A DNA stretch of 8,135 bases from Pseudomonadota bacterium (GTDB lineage: Bacteria > Pseudomonadota > Gammaproteobacteria > Steroidobacterales > Woeseiaceae). The notes under the pieces are model-generated. The model was given only the letters and a program-made list of their open reading frames with translations. It searched no databases and was not told the origin of the DNA. This document shows positions 1 through 6,695 of this stretch, piece by piece. How positions within the stretch are numbered: the first letter of the stretch is position 1; each line of letters begins with the position of its first letter. Position numbers and translations under genes: made by a program. The stretch spans positions 1 through 8,135 of the forward strand of contig JADFKA010000070.1 in NCBI GenBank assembly GCA_022565135.1. Reading direction: 5' to 3'.

Positions 1-2
1 TT

Positions 3-698
3 ACGGCACTGAGCCTGCTCCTCGGGCTGGTGTCGATCGTTACGACACAGGTTGGAGACCTGGAGTTTGCCGCCTGGCTGATCGTCTGGTGTGGTCTTCT
101 CGATACGCTGGACGGACTCGCGGCTCGACTTCTGAAGGCAACGTCGGACTTCGGCGCAGAGTTCGACTCGATGGCTGATCTCGTCGCTTTCGGTGTTGCG
201 CCGGCAGTGCTGGTAATTAATGCGGGCTTGCAAGTTGGTGGCGTGCAGCTCGATACGGGGCAGTTCTGGGTGTTGCTCGTGGCCTCAGGCGTTTTTGTCC
301 TTGCAGGCGCCATGCGTCTGGCTCGATTCAATATTGCTACCTCAAAACCGCGCGGTGGCTGGTTTACCGGTATACCCATAACGGCAGCAGGCGGCGGCCT
401 CGTGGCGTCCATGATCATTGTGCTGATCCGCTATGAAGACATTTCAAGTGTGCTGCCGCTACACCTTTACCTGCCTATCCTGATGTTCGTGCTTGGCATT
501 TTGATGGTCTCGAGAATTCGTTTCCCGAAGGCGGTCATACGTAAGAACCATTTCATCAATGCGTTTCAAATCATCACTTTTGCGTTGGTATTTTATTGCG
601 GAATCTTTCGGGTCTATCCGGAATACCTGTTTGGAATTGCTGTTTTTCTCCTCGTTGCAGGAATCATTGCAGGCCGAATTACACGCTACAACGCTTAG
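3..698 (+). CDS. pssA: CDP-diacylglycerol-serine O-phosphatidyltransferase (phosphatidylserine synthase), 5'-partial
   Basis: This is an integral membrane CDP-alcohol phosphatidyltransferase. In its family the enzyme moves a phosphatidyl group from CDP-diacylglycerol to an alcohol; for PssA that alcohol is L-serine, the first committed step to phosphatidylethanolamine. The frame is open to the window edge, so the start lies upstream and 231 residues are visible. The full family signature DxxDGxxARx8GxxxDxxxD is seen at visible residues 34-59 (D34, D37, G38, A41, R42, G51, D55, D59; bases 102-179). Several hydrophobic helices follow, and the segment FTGIPITAAGG resembles the PssA version of this fold. 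A GTG at 30 could be read as a start, but it lies inside the first transmembrane helix and would remove part of it, so I treat the gene as truncated by the window. The next gene begins 22 bp downstream. Family assignment is firm. Serine as the acceptor is inferred from overall resemblance; phosphatidylglycerophosphate or phosphatidylcholine synthase is less likely. Confidence 0.85.
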   Translation, partial: TALSLLLGLVSIVTTQVGDLEFAAWLIVWCGLLDTLDGLAARLLKATSDFGAEFDSMADLVAFGVAPAVLVINAGLQVGGVQLDTGQFWVLLVASGVFVLAGAMRLARFNIATSKPRGGWFTGIPITAAGGGLVASMIIVLIRYEDISSVLPLHLYLPILMFVLGILMVSRIRFPKAVIRKNHFINAFQIITFALVFYCGIFRVYPEYLFGIAVFLLVAGIIAGRITRYNA

Positions 699-710
699 TA
701 AACATTTGAC

Positions 711-716
711 GGGGGA
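711..716 (+). promoter_or_regulatory. Shine-Dalgarno site for the metalloprotease
   Basis: A G-rich run (GGGGGA) ends 4 bases before the ATG at 721. It supports that start over an in-frame ATG at 559, which lies deep inside the upstream phosphatidyltransferase gene. The 721 start also places a lipoprotein signal at the N-terminus. Confidence 0.5.
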
Positions 717-720
717 ATTC

Positions 721-3153
721 ATGCACAAGCAATTGCTGGCGCTGGCTGCTCTGGCCGTACTCGTTGGCTGCGGCGCGGGCAGGGAAACTGACGAGACATC
801 TAACGCCGAGAGGGTGCTGGACTCATACCAGGCGTATCCGGGCTTTGTTAATGTCTACTGGGACGAGGAAAGGGGTCGCCTGTTGATTCAGATCGACGAA
901 TTCGACGCACCATTCCTGTACCAGTCTTCCCTGCCGCGTGGCGTGGGGTCCAATGACCTCGGACTGGATCGTGGCCAGCTAGGTGACACCAAAATTGTCA
1001 GGTTTGAACGCAGTGGTCCGAAGGTCTTGCTTGTTGAAGACAACCTGGCATATCGGGCGACGAGCGAAGATAGCAACGAGCGCCAAGCTGTCGCGGAATC
1101 TTTCGCCCGTTCGGTCATTTGGGGATTCGATGTGCTCAATGATACCGGGGACATTGTATTAGTCGACGGCACCGATTTTTTCCTGCGCGACGCACATGGC
1201 ATCAGCAGGTGGCTGAGTGACGCCGAGGAGGGACAGTATGTGACCGAAGCGACGCGATCAGCGATCTACCTGCCGCGCACGAAAGCGTTTCCAGACAACA
1301 CCGAAGTCGAGGCAATTGTCACCTTTGTTGGTCAACCGGCAGGTCAGTACTTGCCAACTGTCGTGCCCGATCCGACTGCTGTCACCGTTCATATTCACCA
1401 CTCGTTTATCCGACTTCCAGACGACGACTACGAGCCGCTGGTATATGACCCGCGAGCCGGTGGTCTCGGGCTTTATTTCGCCACGTCTGGTTTCGCGGAT
1501 TACGCGATACCGATAGGCGAATCTTTGCGTCGCAACTTTGGGCTACGCCATCGCCTGAAAAAAATAAACCCGGACGCTGAGGTCAGTGAAGCGGTTGAAC
1601 CGATCGTTTATTACGTGGATCCGGGTGTCCCGGAACCTGTCCGCTCCGCACTAATCGAGGGTGCGAGTTGGTGGAACCAGGCGTTTGAGACGGCCGGCTA
1701 CAAGGATGCGTTCCAGGTGCGTTTGCTGCCTGAAGATGTTGACCCAATAGACGTACGTTACAACGTTATTCAGTGGGTACATCGGTCGACACGCGGTTGG
1801 TCGTATGGCGATTCTATCGTCGATCCACGCACTGGAGAGATCATCAAGGGTCACGTGTTGCTGGGCTCGCTGCGTGTAAGACAGGACTACCTGATCGTTG
1901 AAGGCCTGCTTGCTCCTTACGGCGATCAGTCAGTGCCGGCAACAATGCTGGAAGTATCCTTGGCGAGAATTCGACAGTTGTCCGCACACGAGGTAGGTCA
2001 CACGATTGGGTTTGTGCACAACATGGCGGCGAGCACTCAGGGTCGCGCGTCAGTCATGGACTACCCGTTTCCGCTGGTCAGTTTCGACGATGACGGCGAA
2101 CTCGATTTTTCAAAAGCTTACGACGACGCCATCGGCAGCTGGGATGAACGTACGGTGCTCTTCGCGTATCAGGATTTTCCGGACGATGTTGACGCACAGC
2201 GCGGACGGCAGGAAATACTCAACGAGACCATCAGGCTTGGTTTCAAGTTTGTTGCGGACGAAGATTCGCGCTCCGTATCGACAGCGCATCCCGAAGGAAA
2301 TCTCTGGGACAACGGCACCGATGCGATTGTCGAGCTTGAACATTTGCTGAAAGTGCGGGCGCATGCCCTGGCTCGTTTTTCCGAGCGGAACATCCGCCTC
2401 GACAGGCCGATGGCAACGCTCGAAGAAGTGCTCGTGCCTGTTTACCTGCTGCATCGCTTTCAGATCAAGGCGGTCGGCAAGCTCGTGGGCGGCAGCTATT
2501 TCACTTACACGATGCGCGGCGACGGGCAAAGCAACGTCGTGCCGGTAGCAAGTGACCGCCAGCGAGAAGCGATAGACGTGCTTGTCGCGGCCTTGCACCC
2601 CGATGTGCTGCGTCTACCCGAAGGTATCGTTGAACTGATTTCGCCGAGGCCGCCAGGTAACGAAAAAACGCGCGAGACATTCGACGGCAATACGGGTGTG
2701 GTTTTTGATCCTCTTGCACCGGCTGCGAGTGCGGTTGCATTGACGCTCGACGTGCTGCTCGACCCGAGACGAGCCGCGCGGTTGATGCGCTCGGGCGATC
2801 CGGGGTTCGGGGAAATCTGTGACAGTCTGCTCGAGGCGAGCTGGTTGGCCACCGCATCGCAGGACCTCGACGCCGCGATACAACGGCAGACGAGTTTAAT
2901 CGTTTTGACCCGGCTCATGCAGCTCGGTGTCAACATGGACGCCGACGCGGATGTTCGTGCGATCGCACTGGACGCAGTGATGAGTCTCGATGAGTGGCTA
3001 GAGTCGCAGGCACCGGACGATCGCGTACTGCGTGCGCATTTCGGTCTGGCACGCTATCAAATTGCACGACTGCGTGATGACCCGTCGAGTCTTGACGCTA
3101 TCGTCCCGGTTACTTCGCCACCGGGCTCGCCGATTGGCTCGTTCACGGAGTAA
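721..3153 (+). CDS. Zinc-dependent metalloprotease lipoprotein (DUF5117/DUF4953 type)
   Basis: This is a predicted secreted, lipid-anchored zinc endopeptidase of 810 residues. The N-terminus is a lipoprotein signal peptide with a hydrophobic core and the lipobox LVGC (Cys17). Residue +2 is Gly, which does not signal inner-membrane retention, so an outer-membrane location is likely. The N-terminal half (about residues 40-270) resembles the DUF5117 region found before this catalytic domain. The catalytic part has HEVGHTIGFVHN at 423-434, giving H423, H427 and H433 as zinc ligands and E424 as catalytic base. A Met-turn-like SVMDYP follows with Met446, as in metzincins. A conserved-looking block GWSYGDSIVDPRTGEII precedes the zinc site. 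The C-terminal 350 residues are largely helical with no motif I recognise. No key residue is missing and the length fits the family. Substrates are unknown. The symporter starts 4 bp after the stop, so the two are probably co-transcribed. Confidence 0.88.
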   Translation: MHKQLLALAALAVLVGCGAGRETDETSNAERVLDSYQAYPGFVNVYWDEERGRLLIQIDEFDAPFLYQSSLPRGVGSNDLGLDRGQLGDTKIVRFERSGPKVLLVEDNLAYRATSEDSNERQAVAESFARSVIWGFDVLNDTGDIVLVDGTDFFLRDAHGISRWLSDAEEGQYVTEATRSAIYLPRTKAFPDNTEVEAIVTFVGQPAGQYLPTVVPDPTAVTVHIHHSFIRLPDDDYEPLVYDPRAGGLGLYFATSGFADYAIPIGESLRRNFGLRHRLKKINPDAEVSEAVEPIVYYVDPGVPEPVRSALIEGASWWNQAFETAGYKDAFQVRLLPEDVDPIDVRYNVIQWVHRSTRGWSYGDSIVDPRTGEIIKGHVLLGSLRVRQDYLIVEGLLAPYGDQSVPATMLEVSLARIRQLSAHEVGHTIGFVHNMAASTQGRASVMDYPFPLVSFDDDGELDFSKAYDDAIGSWDERTVLFAYQDFPDDVDAQRGRQEILNETIRLGFKFVADEDSRSVSTAHPEGNLWDNGTDAIVELEHLLKVRAHALARFSERNIRLDRPMATLEEVLVPVYLLHRFQIKAVGKLVGGSYFTYTMRGDGQSNVVPVASDRQREAIDVLVAALHPDVLRLPEGIVELISPRPPGNEKTRETFDGNTGVVFDPLAPAASAVALTLDVLLDPRRAARLMRSGDPGFGEICDSLLEASWLATASQDLDAAIQRQTSLIVLTRLMQLGVNMDADADVRAIALDAVMSLDEWLESQAPDDRVLRAHFGLARYQIARLRDDPSSLDAIVPVTSPPGSPIGSFTE

Positions 3154-3157
3154 TTGA

Positions 3158-4606
3158 ATGACACCGATTATTGCTGTCGTAATCGTATACCTTGGCATGT
3201 TGGCTGCTTTCGCCATCTGGAGCCGACGGGAAACGCACACACTGGCGGGCTACTACCTGGCAGGGAAGAAGTTGCCGTACTGGGTGGTCGCATTCAGCAC
3301 CAACGCTACGGGGGAGAGTGGTTGGCTCTTGCTCGGATTGACCGGCATGGGTTATGCCGTGGGTGCGCAGGCGTATTGGGTCGTCGTTGGCGAGGTCATT
3401 GGCATTGCCTTGGCCTGGACCCTGGTTTCACGGCGATTGAAACGTTTATGCGACGACACTGATTCGATTACGGTCCCGGATATACTGGCAGCCCGTTTCA
3501 AGGACCGTTGGCATCTTATTCGAGGCATCGCTGTCGTCATTATCCTGACGATGGTGACCGCGTACGTTGCAGCGCAGATGATTGCGACGGGCAAGGCGGT
3601 CAGTAGTTTTACCGACATGAACTTCGAAACCGGCGTATACGTCGGTGCAGCGATCATCATCGGCTACACCTTCGTCGGCGGCTACAAGGCGGTCTCGTAT
3701 ACGGATGTGCTGCAAGGCGTTCTTATGTTGCTCGGGCTTATTTTCGTTCCAGCGGCCGCAATATATGCTGCCGGCGGCTGGAGTTCTGTGGTATCCAGCT
3801 TGACAGCGACCAACCCGGCGTTTCTGGATATGTTTTCGTTTTCCGGTGCCGGCGGGATTGGCTGGGTCGGCATTATTAGTTTCATCGCAATTGGACTTCC
3901 GTTTCTCGGCGTCCCGCAACTACTCGTCCGCTTCATGTCGGCGCGCAATGATGCTGAGCTCAAAAAAGCTCGCGTCGTGTCGGTAGTAGTGCTGCTGCTA
4001 TTCGGTCTTGGCGCAGTTACCACCGGAATAGCGGGCAGGGCGCTATACCCGGGACTCGAGGACCCGGAAACCATCTTCCCGGTAATTTCGATGCAGCTGT
4101 TCCCACCACTGCTTACGGGTGTACTGCTGGTTATCGTGTTGTCGGCGATCATGTCGACCGTCGATTCCTTGCTGCTACTCGCGTCATCAGCCGTGGTTCG
4201 CGACACGATGCAGCAAATTCTCGGTAGCAAACTGAGCGACAATCGCCTGGCCGTCTATGGCAAAGTTGCCACTGTATTGATAGGTATCCTCGGGATCGTG
4301 CTCGCGTTCAATACCGAGCAGCTCATATTCTGGTTCGTGCTATTCGCGTGGTCTGGCCTCGGCGCGGCATTTGGGCCCGTGATCATCTGCCTGTTGTACT
4401 ACAAGAAAACGACGGGCGCCGGCGTCGCCGCCGGCATGCTCGCTGGATTCCTGACGAGCGTTGTATGGGTACTTGCGGTCAAGGAACAGACTTACGATCT
4501 ATACGAGGCCGTGCCCGGATTCATTGTCGGCTTTGCCGTAACCTTGCTGGTCAGCAAGGTTACGAAAGATACGGCCGACTTCCGATCAAGCTATCCTAAA
4601 CAGTAG
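3158..4606 (+). CDS. Sodium:solute symporter family protein, PutP-like
   Basis: This is a 482-residue polytopic inner-membrane transporter of the SSS family (LeuT fold, about 13 helices), expected to couple solute uptake to the sodium gradient. From memory it aligns along its whole length with E. coli PutP, the sodium/proline symporter. Matching blocks are SGWLLLGLTG near residue 54, GYTFVGGYKAVSYTD, the helix holding MSTVDS (S333 and T334 match PutP S340 and T341, sodium-site residues), GLGAAFGPV, and LYEAVPGFI near the C-terminus. The start is ATG 3158, with GGAG at 3147-3150 lying in the last codons of the protease gene; the 4-bp gap suggests translational coupling. One oddity is that the PutP sequence ASDMSGW reads ATGESGW here (residues 50-56), so PutP's essential Asp55 is Gly52 and Met56 is Glu53. 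Proline is therefore not a safe substrate call and I give no gene symbol. An amino acid or other small solute is likely given the protease next door. Confidence 0.87.
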   Translation: MTPIIAVVIVYLGMLAAFAIWSRRETHTLAGYYLAGKKLPYWVVAFSTNATGESGWLLLGLTGMGYAVGAQAYWVVVGEVIGIALAWTLVSRRLKRLCDDTDSITVPDILAARFKDRWHLIRGIAVVIILTMVTAYVAAQMIATGKAVSSFTDMNFETGVYVGAAIIIGYTFVGGYKAVSYTDVLQGVLMLLGLIFVPAAAIYAAGGWSSVVSSLTATNPAFLDMFSFSGAGGIGWVGIISFIAIGLPFLGVPQLLVRFMSARNDAELKKARVVSVVVLLLFGLGAVTTGIAGRALYPGLEDPETIFPVISMQLFPPLLTGVLLVIVLSAIMSTVDSLLLLASSAVVRDTMQQILGSKLSDNRLAVYGKVATVLIGILGIVLAFNTEQLIFWFVLFAWSGLGAAFGPVIICLLYYKKTTGAGVAAGMLAGFLTSVVWVLAVKEQTYDLYEAVPGFIVGFAVTLLVSKVTKDTADFRSSYPKQ

Positions 4607-4644
4607 GTAAGGCGAGAGTATTTCCCGGTCTCAGATAAAAACGT

Positions 4645-4657
4645 AGCGAAGTTCGCT
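4645..4657. repeat. Short dyad, AGCGAA-G-TTCGCT
   Basis: Two perfectly complementary 6-base arms flank a single G. As RNA it would fold only as a 4-bp stem with a 5-base loop and no following T run, so it is a poor terminator. As DNA it has the symmetry of a small operator. The function is unknown and it could be chance. Confidence 0.35.
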
Positions 4658-4688
4658 CTTCCGAGAATACACGCTCGCGACTACCACT

Positions 4689-4736
4689 ATTGCGGACGCT
4701 CACGGTGTAACCAAACTCCGCAATACCCGCTATAAA
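4689..4736 (+). promoter_or_regulatory. Possible promoter/operator with 9-bp inverted repeat
   Basis: TATTGCGGA (4688-4696) and TCCGCAATA (4717-4725) are perfect inverted 9-mers separated by 20 bases. They are followed at 4731-4736 by TATAAA, a fair -10 candidate. No good sigma-70 -35 element stands 16-18 bases before it. A GTAACC at 4707-4712 carries the AAC core common in ECF-type -35 elements, but its 18-base spacing to TATAAA is not a good match. The symmetry upstream of the secreted-protein start suggests a regulator-binding site. This is inference from layout only. Confidence 0.35.
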
Positions 4737-4756
4737 CAGGTATTACAGTCTCAACC

Positions 4757-4761
4757 GAGGA
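4757..4761 (+). promoter_or_regulatory. Shine-Dalgarno site for the secreted protein
   Basis: GAGGA ends 7 bases before ATG 4769. This supports the first of two nearby in-frame ATG codons (4769 and 4778) as the start. Confidence 0.6.
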
Positions 4762-4768
4762 CATACTT

Positions 4769-5689
4769 ATGCGCACGATGCGACTTATTCTGATATTCCT
4801 GCTGGTTGGCATACCGTCAACGCTGTGGGCGGATGTCAGCGCGGGAGACCTGCCGTCGACGACGAAGTGGTATTTCCACGTGAATTTCGAGGAGATGCGC
4901 AGAACGGAGGGCGGCCAGTACCTGTACTCATGGCTACAGGACGAAGCATTTGAAGACATTCGCGAGGATGTGGGCGTCGACTTTGACAAAGAAGTGGACC
5001 GGATTACCGGCTATGCGGCGACAGATGACGGACTCGTTATCGTCGTTGCAGGCGACATCAGTCAGGAAACCAAGGACAAGGTGCTCGCTATGGGCGCTGC
5101 GACCGGCAGCCTCGATAAACTGGAGTCAGACGGCGACACGTATTTTTTCGTTAAGGGCGACGAAGATGCCCACTTCAACGGTGGCCACGTCGATATCGAT
5201 TCCCTCGCCAACGGCGCGTACTTCAGTTTCGCGCTGACTGACAAGATCATCGTGACGACAACCGAGACGATGATGAAGTCGATGCTCGCAAACAAAGGCA
5301 AGATCATTGGTGGCAAAAATCAAAGTGACGCACTTATCGTCCTGAGTGCGGATCGCAACCTGATTCAGGCAGGCATGAGTACCAATGATTTTCAGGAACA
5401 CTTCGGGTGGAATTCCAACATTATCAGGAATGCCGATCAGGTTGCGCTATTGATTGCTGATGAGGACGGCAAGATCGTAATCGAAGCGCAACTTGTTGCG
5501 GCCGATAAGGACATCATTGATTCACTCGCAAGCATCGTGCGTGGCCTGATTAGCTTGCAGGTCTTCAATGACGATCTCGATCCCGAGATCACGGAGTTTT
5601 TGCAAAATACATCAGTCAACGTCGACGGAAACAGGCTGACGGTCAGGGTTTCGCTTGATCCTGAAACCTTAATCACTGCGTTGGACTGA
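4769..5689 (+). CDS. Secreted acidic protein of unknown function, probable internal duplication
   Basis: I do not recognise a named family in this 306-residue protein. The N-terminus is a classical signal peptide: a basic start, a hydrophobic core at residues 5-17, and a likely cleavage after LWA (about residue 21). There is no lipobox, so the mature protein is probably periplasmic or secreted. The mature part has few cysteines and many Asp/Glu residues. It appears to contain two related halves, about 32-175 and 187-305. Each begins with a strand and a helix, then has a DGLVIVV-like or DGKIVIE-like strand followed by a helix, and ends in a strand followed by a helix. Large exported proteins with this look in other bacteria are also uncharacterised. 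Its start has a good Shine-Dalgarno site. The gene lies 32 bp before the ECF sigma factor, suggesting it is either a target of that regulon or a partner in its signalling. The coding call is strong; the function is unknown. Confidence 0.75.
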   Translation: MRTMRLILIFLLVGIPSTLWADVSAGDLPSTTKWYFHVNFEEMRRTEGGQYLYSWLQDEAFEDIREDVGVDFDKEVDRITGYAATDDGLVIVVAGDISQETKDKVLAMGAATGSLDKLESDGDTYFFVKGDEDAHFNGGHVDIDSLANGAYFSFALTDKIIVTTTETMMKSMLANKGKIIGGKNQSDALIVLSADRNLIQAGMSTNDFQEHFGWNSNIIRNADQVALLIADEDGKIVIEAQLVAADKDIIDSLASIVRGLISLQVFNDDLDPEITEFLQNTSVNVDGNRLTVRVSLDPETLITALD

Positions 5690-5721
5690 CCGGGAATGTG
5701 AGCACGCAATGCGAGTAAGTT

Positions 5722-6270
5722 GTGAGTAGCGAAGCCGCGTTGATAGACGCTGCAAAACGCGGGTCAACGACGGCCTTCGCGGATCTCGTGCGCGCATACC
5801 GTGAGGGACTCTTACGATTCCTTTTGACGCGCACACTGAGTTATGCCGACGCGGAGGATGCGTTGCAGGATACGCTGATCAATGCTTACCGCTACTTACA
5901 TAGTTATGACAGCCGGTGGCGATTCAGTACCTGGCTGTATCGGATTGCCATTAACAATGCGGCGAAGCTCCGCCAAGCCACAACGGTCGAACTAAGTGAC
6001 CTCAGCAGCGACGAAAGCGATCCGCTTGAACAATGTATCGCTGCATCGGAGCGAGAAAATCTCTGGGTAACTGCGCGACGCTTGTTGAATGATGATGTGT
6101 ACACGGCCATGTGGTTGCGTTACATCGAGGACATGTCGGTCAAGGATATCTCGGCAGTGCTCGAGCGATCCGTGTCATGGACTAAGGTCAATTTACTCCG
6201 GGCGCGACGCATACTAAACGCAGAACTGAACCGCGAATCGGATACAAATAAGAGTAAGGCCTATGGATAA
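5722..6270 (+). CDS. ECF-family RNA polymerase sigma factor (RpoE-like)
   Basis: This 182-residue protein is a group IV (ECF) sigma factor that would direct core RNA polymerase to a small stress or envelope regulon. The sigma-2 domain covers about residues 18-85, with the core-binding segment YADAEDALQDTLINAYRYL (41-59) and the promoter -10 region WRFSTWLYRIAINNA (66-80). A short acidic linker (about 86-110) joins it to the sigma-4 domain (about 113-167). Its helix-turn-helix is MSVKDISAVLERSVSWTKVNLLRARRIL in two parts at 138-165. The length is normal for the class and there are no extra domains. The start is GTG 5722: an in-frame TAA stands at 5716-5718, so nothing further upstream is possible, and only a weak GAGTAAG precedes it. 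A modest ribosome site is consistent with low expression. The stop overlaps the next gene by 8 bp, the usual arrangement for a sigma/anti-sigma pair. Confidence 0.92.
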   Translation: MSSEAALIDAAKRGSTTAFADLVRAYREGLLRFLLTRTLSYADAEDALQDTLINAYRYLHSYDSRWRFSTWLYRIAINNAAKLRQATTVELSDLSSDESDPLEQCIAASERENLWVTARRLLNDDVYTAMWLRYIEDMSVKDISAVLERSVSWTKVNLLRARRILNAELNRESDTNKSKAYG

Positions 6271-6664
6271 GTTAGCCGAAAGACTACGACATGATGCCGA
6301 GCAGATCGACGTCACGATTTCAACCGAACTTGATGGCCGGATCCGCGCGTCTTTGCACGGCGTAAAACCGGAGTCGCAGACACCAATACGCAGCATGTCC
6401 CGATCATCGACATTTTGGTGGGCGAGCAGTTTGACCGGCGTGGCGATCGCATTTGCGCTGGTCGTAGTCCTTAACCTGAAGTCGCCCGAGTCGACGCCGG
6501 TGGCCAGCAACGCGGCGACCATACCGCTCGTATTACCGACCGTGAAGTGGAACGTACGGACGGCGGTACTGACGAGCTCGCTGGAGCAGGAGTTTGACGA
6601 TCTGGCTGCAGACCTGAAGAAGGCGGAGCAGGTGCTCAAGGAAGATATAGACGCCGTTTTCTAA
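6263..6664 (+). CDS. Small single-pass membrane protein, candidate anti-sigma factor
   Basis: This is a 133-residue protein with one clear transmembrane helix (residues 51-71, FWWASSLTGVAIAFALVVVL). About 50 mostly charged residues precede it and about 60 follow. Its ATG lies inside the sigma gene and the two frames overlap by 8 bp; AAGG at 6256-6259 provides a ribosome site. Size, topology and coupling fit an anti-sigma factor that holds the ECF sigma at the membrane through its cytoplasmic N-terminus and senses envelope state through its periplasmic C-terminus. The N-terminus lacks the HxxxCxxC zinc-binding motif of ZAS-type anti-sigmas; there is no cysteine in the protein. The C-terminal tail (about 104-130, LTSSLEQEFDDLAADLKK onward) is a likely amphipathic or coiled-coil helix. 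The role is inferred from position rather than from a recognised domain. Confidence 0.7.
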   Translation: MDKLAERLRHDAEQIDVTISTELDGRIRASLHGVKPESQTPIRSMSRSSTFWWASSLTGVAIAFALVVVLNLKSPESTPVASNAATIPLVLPTVKWNVRTAVLTSSLEQEFDDLAADLKKAEQVLKEDIDAVF

Positions 6665-6695
6665 CGCCCTGGGTAACCGTCCGTTCTGCTAAAGT

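Larger units (their letters stand above)
4607..4768 (+). other. Intergenic region upstream of the secreted-protein/sigma operon
   Basis: This 162-bp stretch has no convincing ORF. It is the largest non-coding gap in the window and the natural place for both the end of the symporter transcript and the promoter of the next group. I see no GC-rich stem followed by a T run, so there is no clear intrinsic terminator. It contains a 13-bp dyad and a 9-bp inverted repeat, listed separately. Confidence 0.6.

Noticed and set aside
559..720. In-frame N-terminal extension of the metalloprotease to ATG 559
   Set aside because: It would overlap the phosphatidyltransferase by 140 bp and bury the lipoprotein signal peptide; ATG 721 has a ribosome site and a correct lipobox.
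2110..2936. Several 90-160-codon frames on the - strand inside the metalloprotease
   Set aside because: They overlap each other and a clearly coding + frame; the translations are rich in Arg/Ser with no motifs, typical of shadow frames.
3154..3462. 102-codon + frame starting just before the symporter
   Set aside because: It overlaps the symporter start in another frame and its product is Gly/Arg/His rich without recognisable features.
4607..4768. Possible small RNA or intrinsic terminator in the intergenic gap
   Set aside because: The dyads are too short or too widely spaced to form a stable hairpin and no T-rich run follows.
6673..6678. GTAACC before deoB, matching the one at 4707-4712, as a shared ECF promoter element
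   Set aside because: Six bases recur by chance in a window this size, and no suitable -10 element follows at either site with matching spacing.
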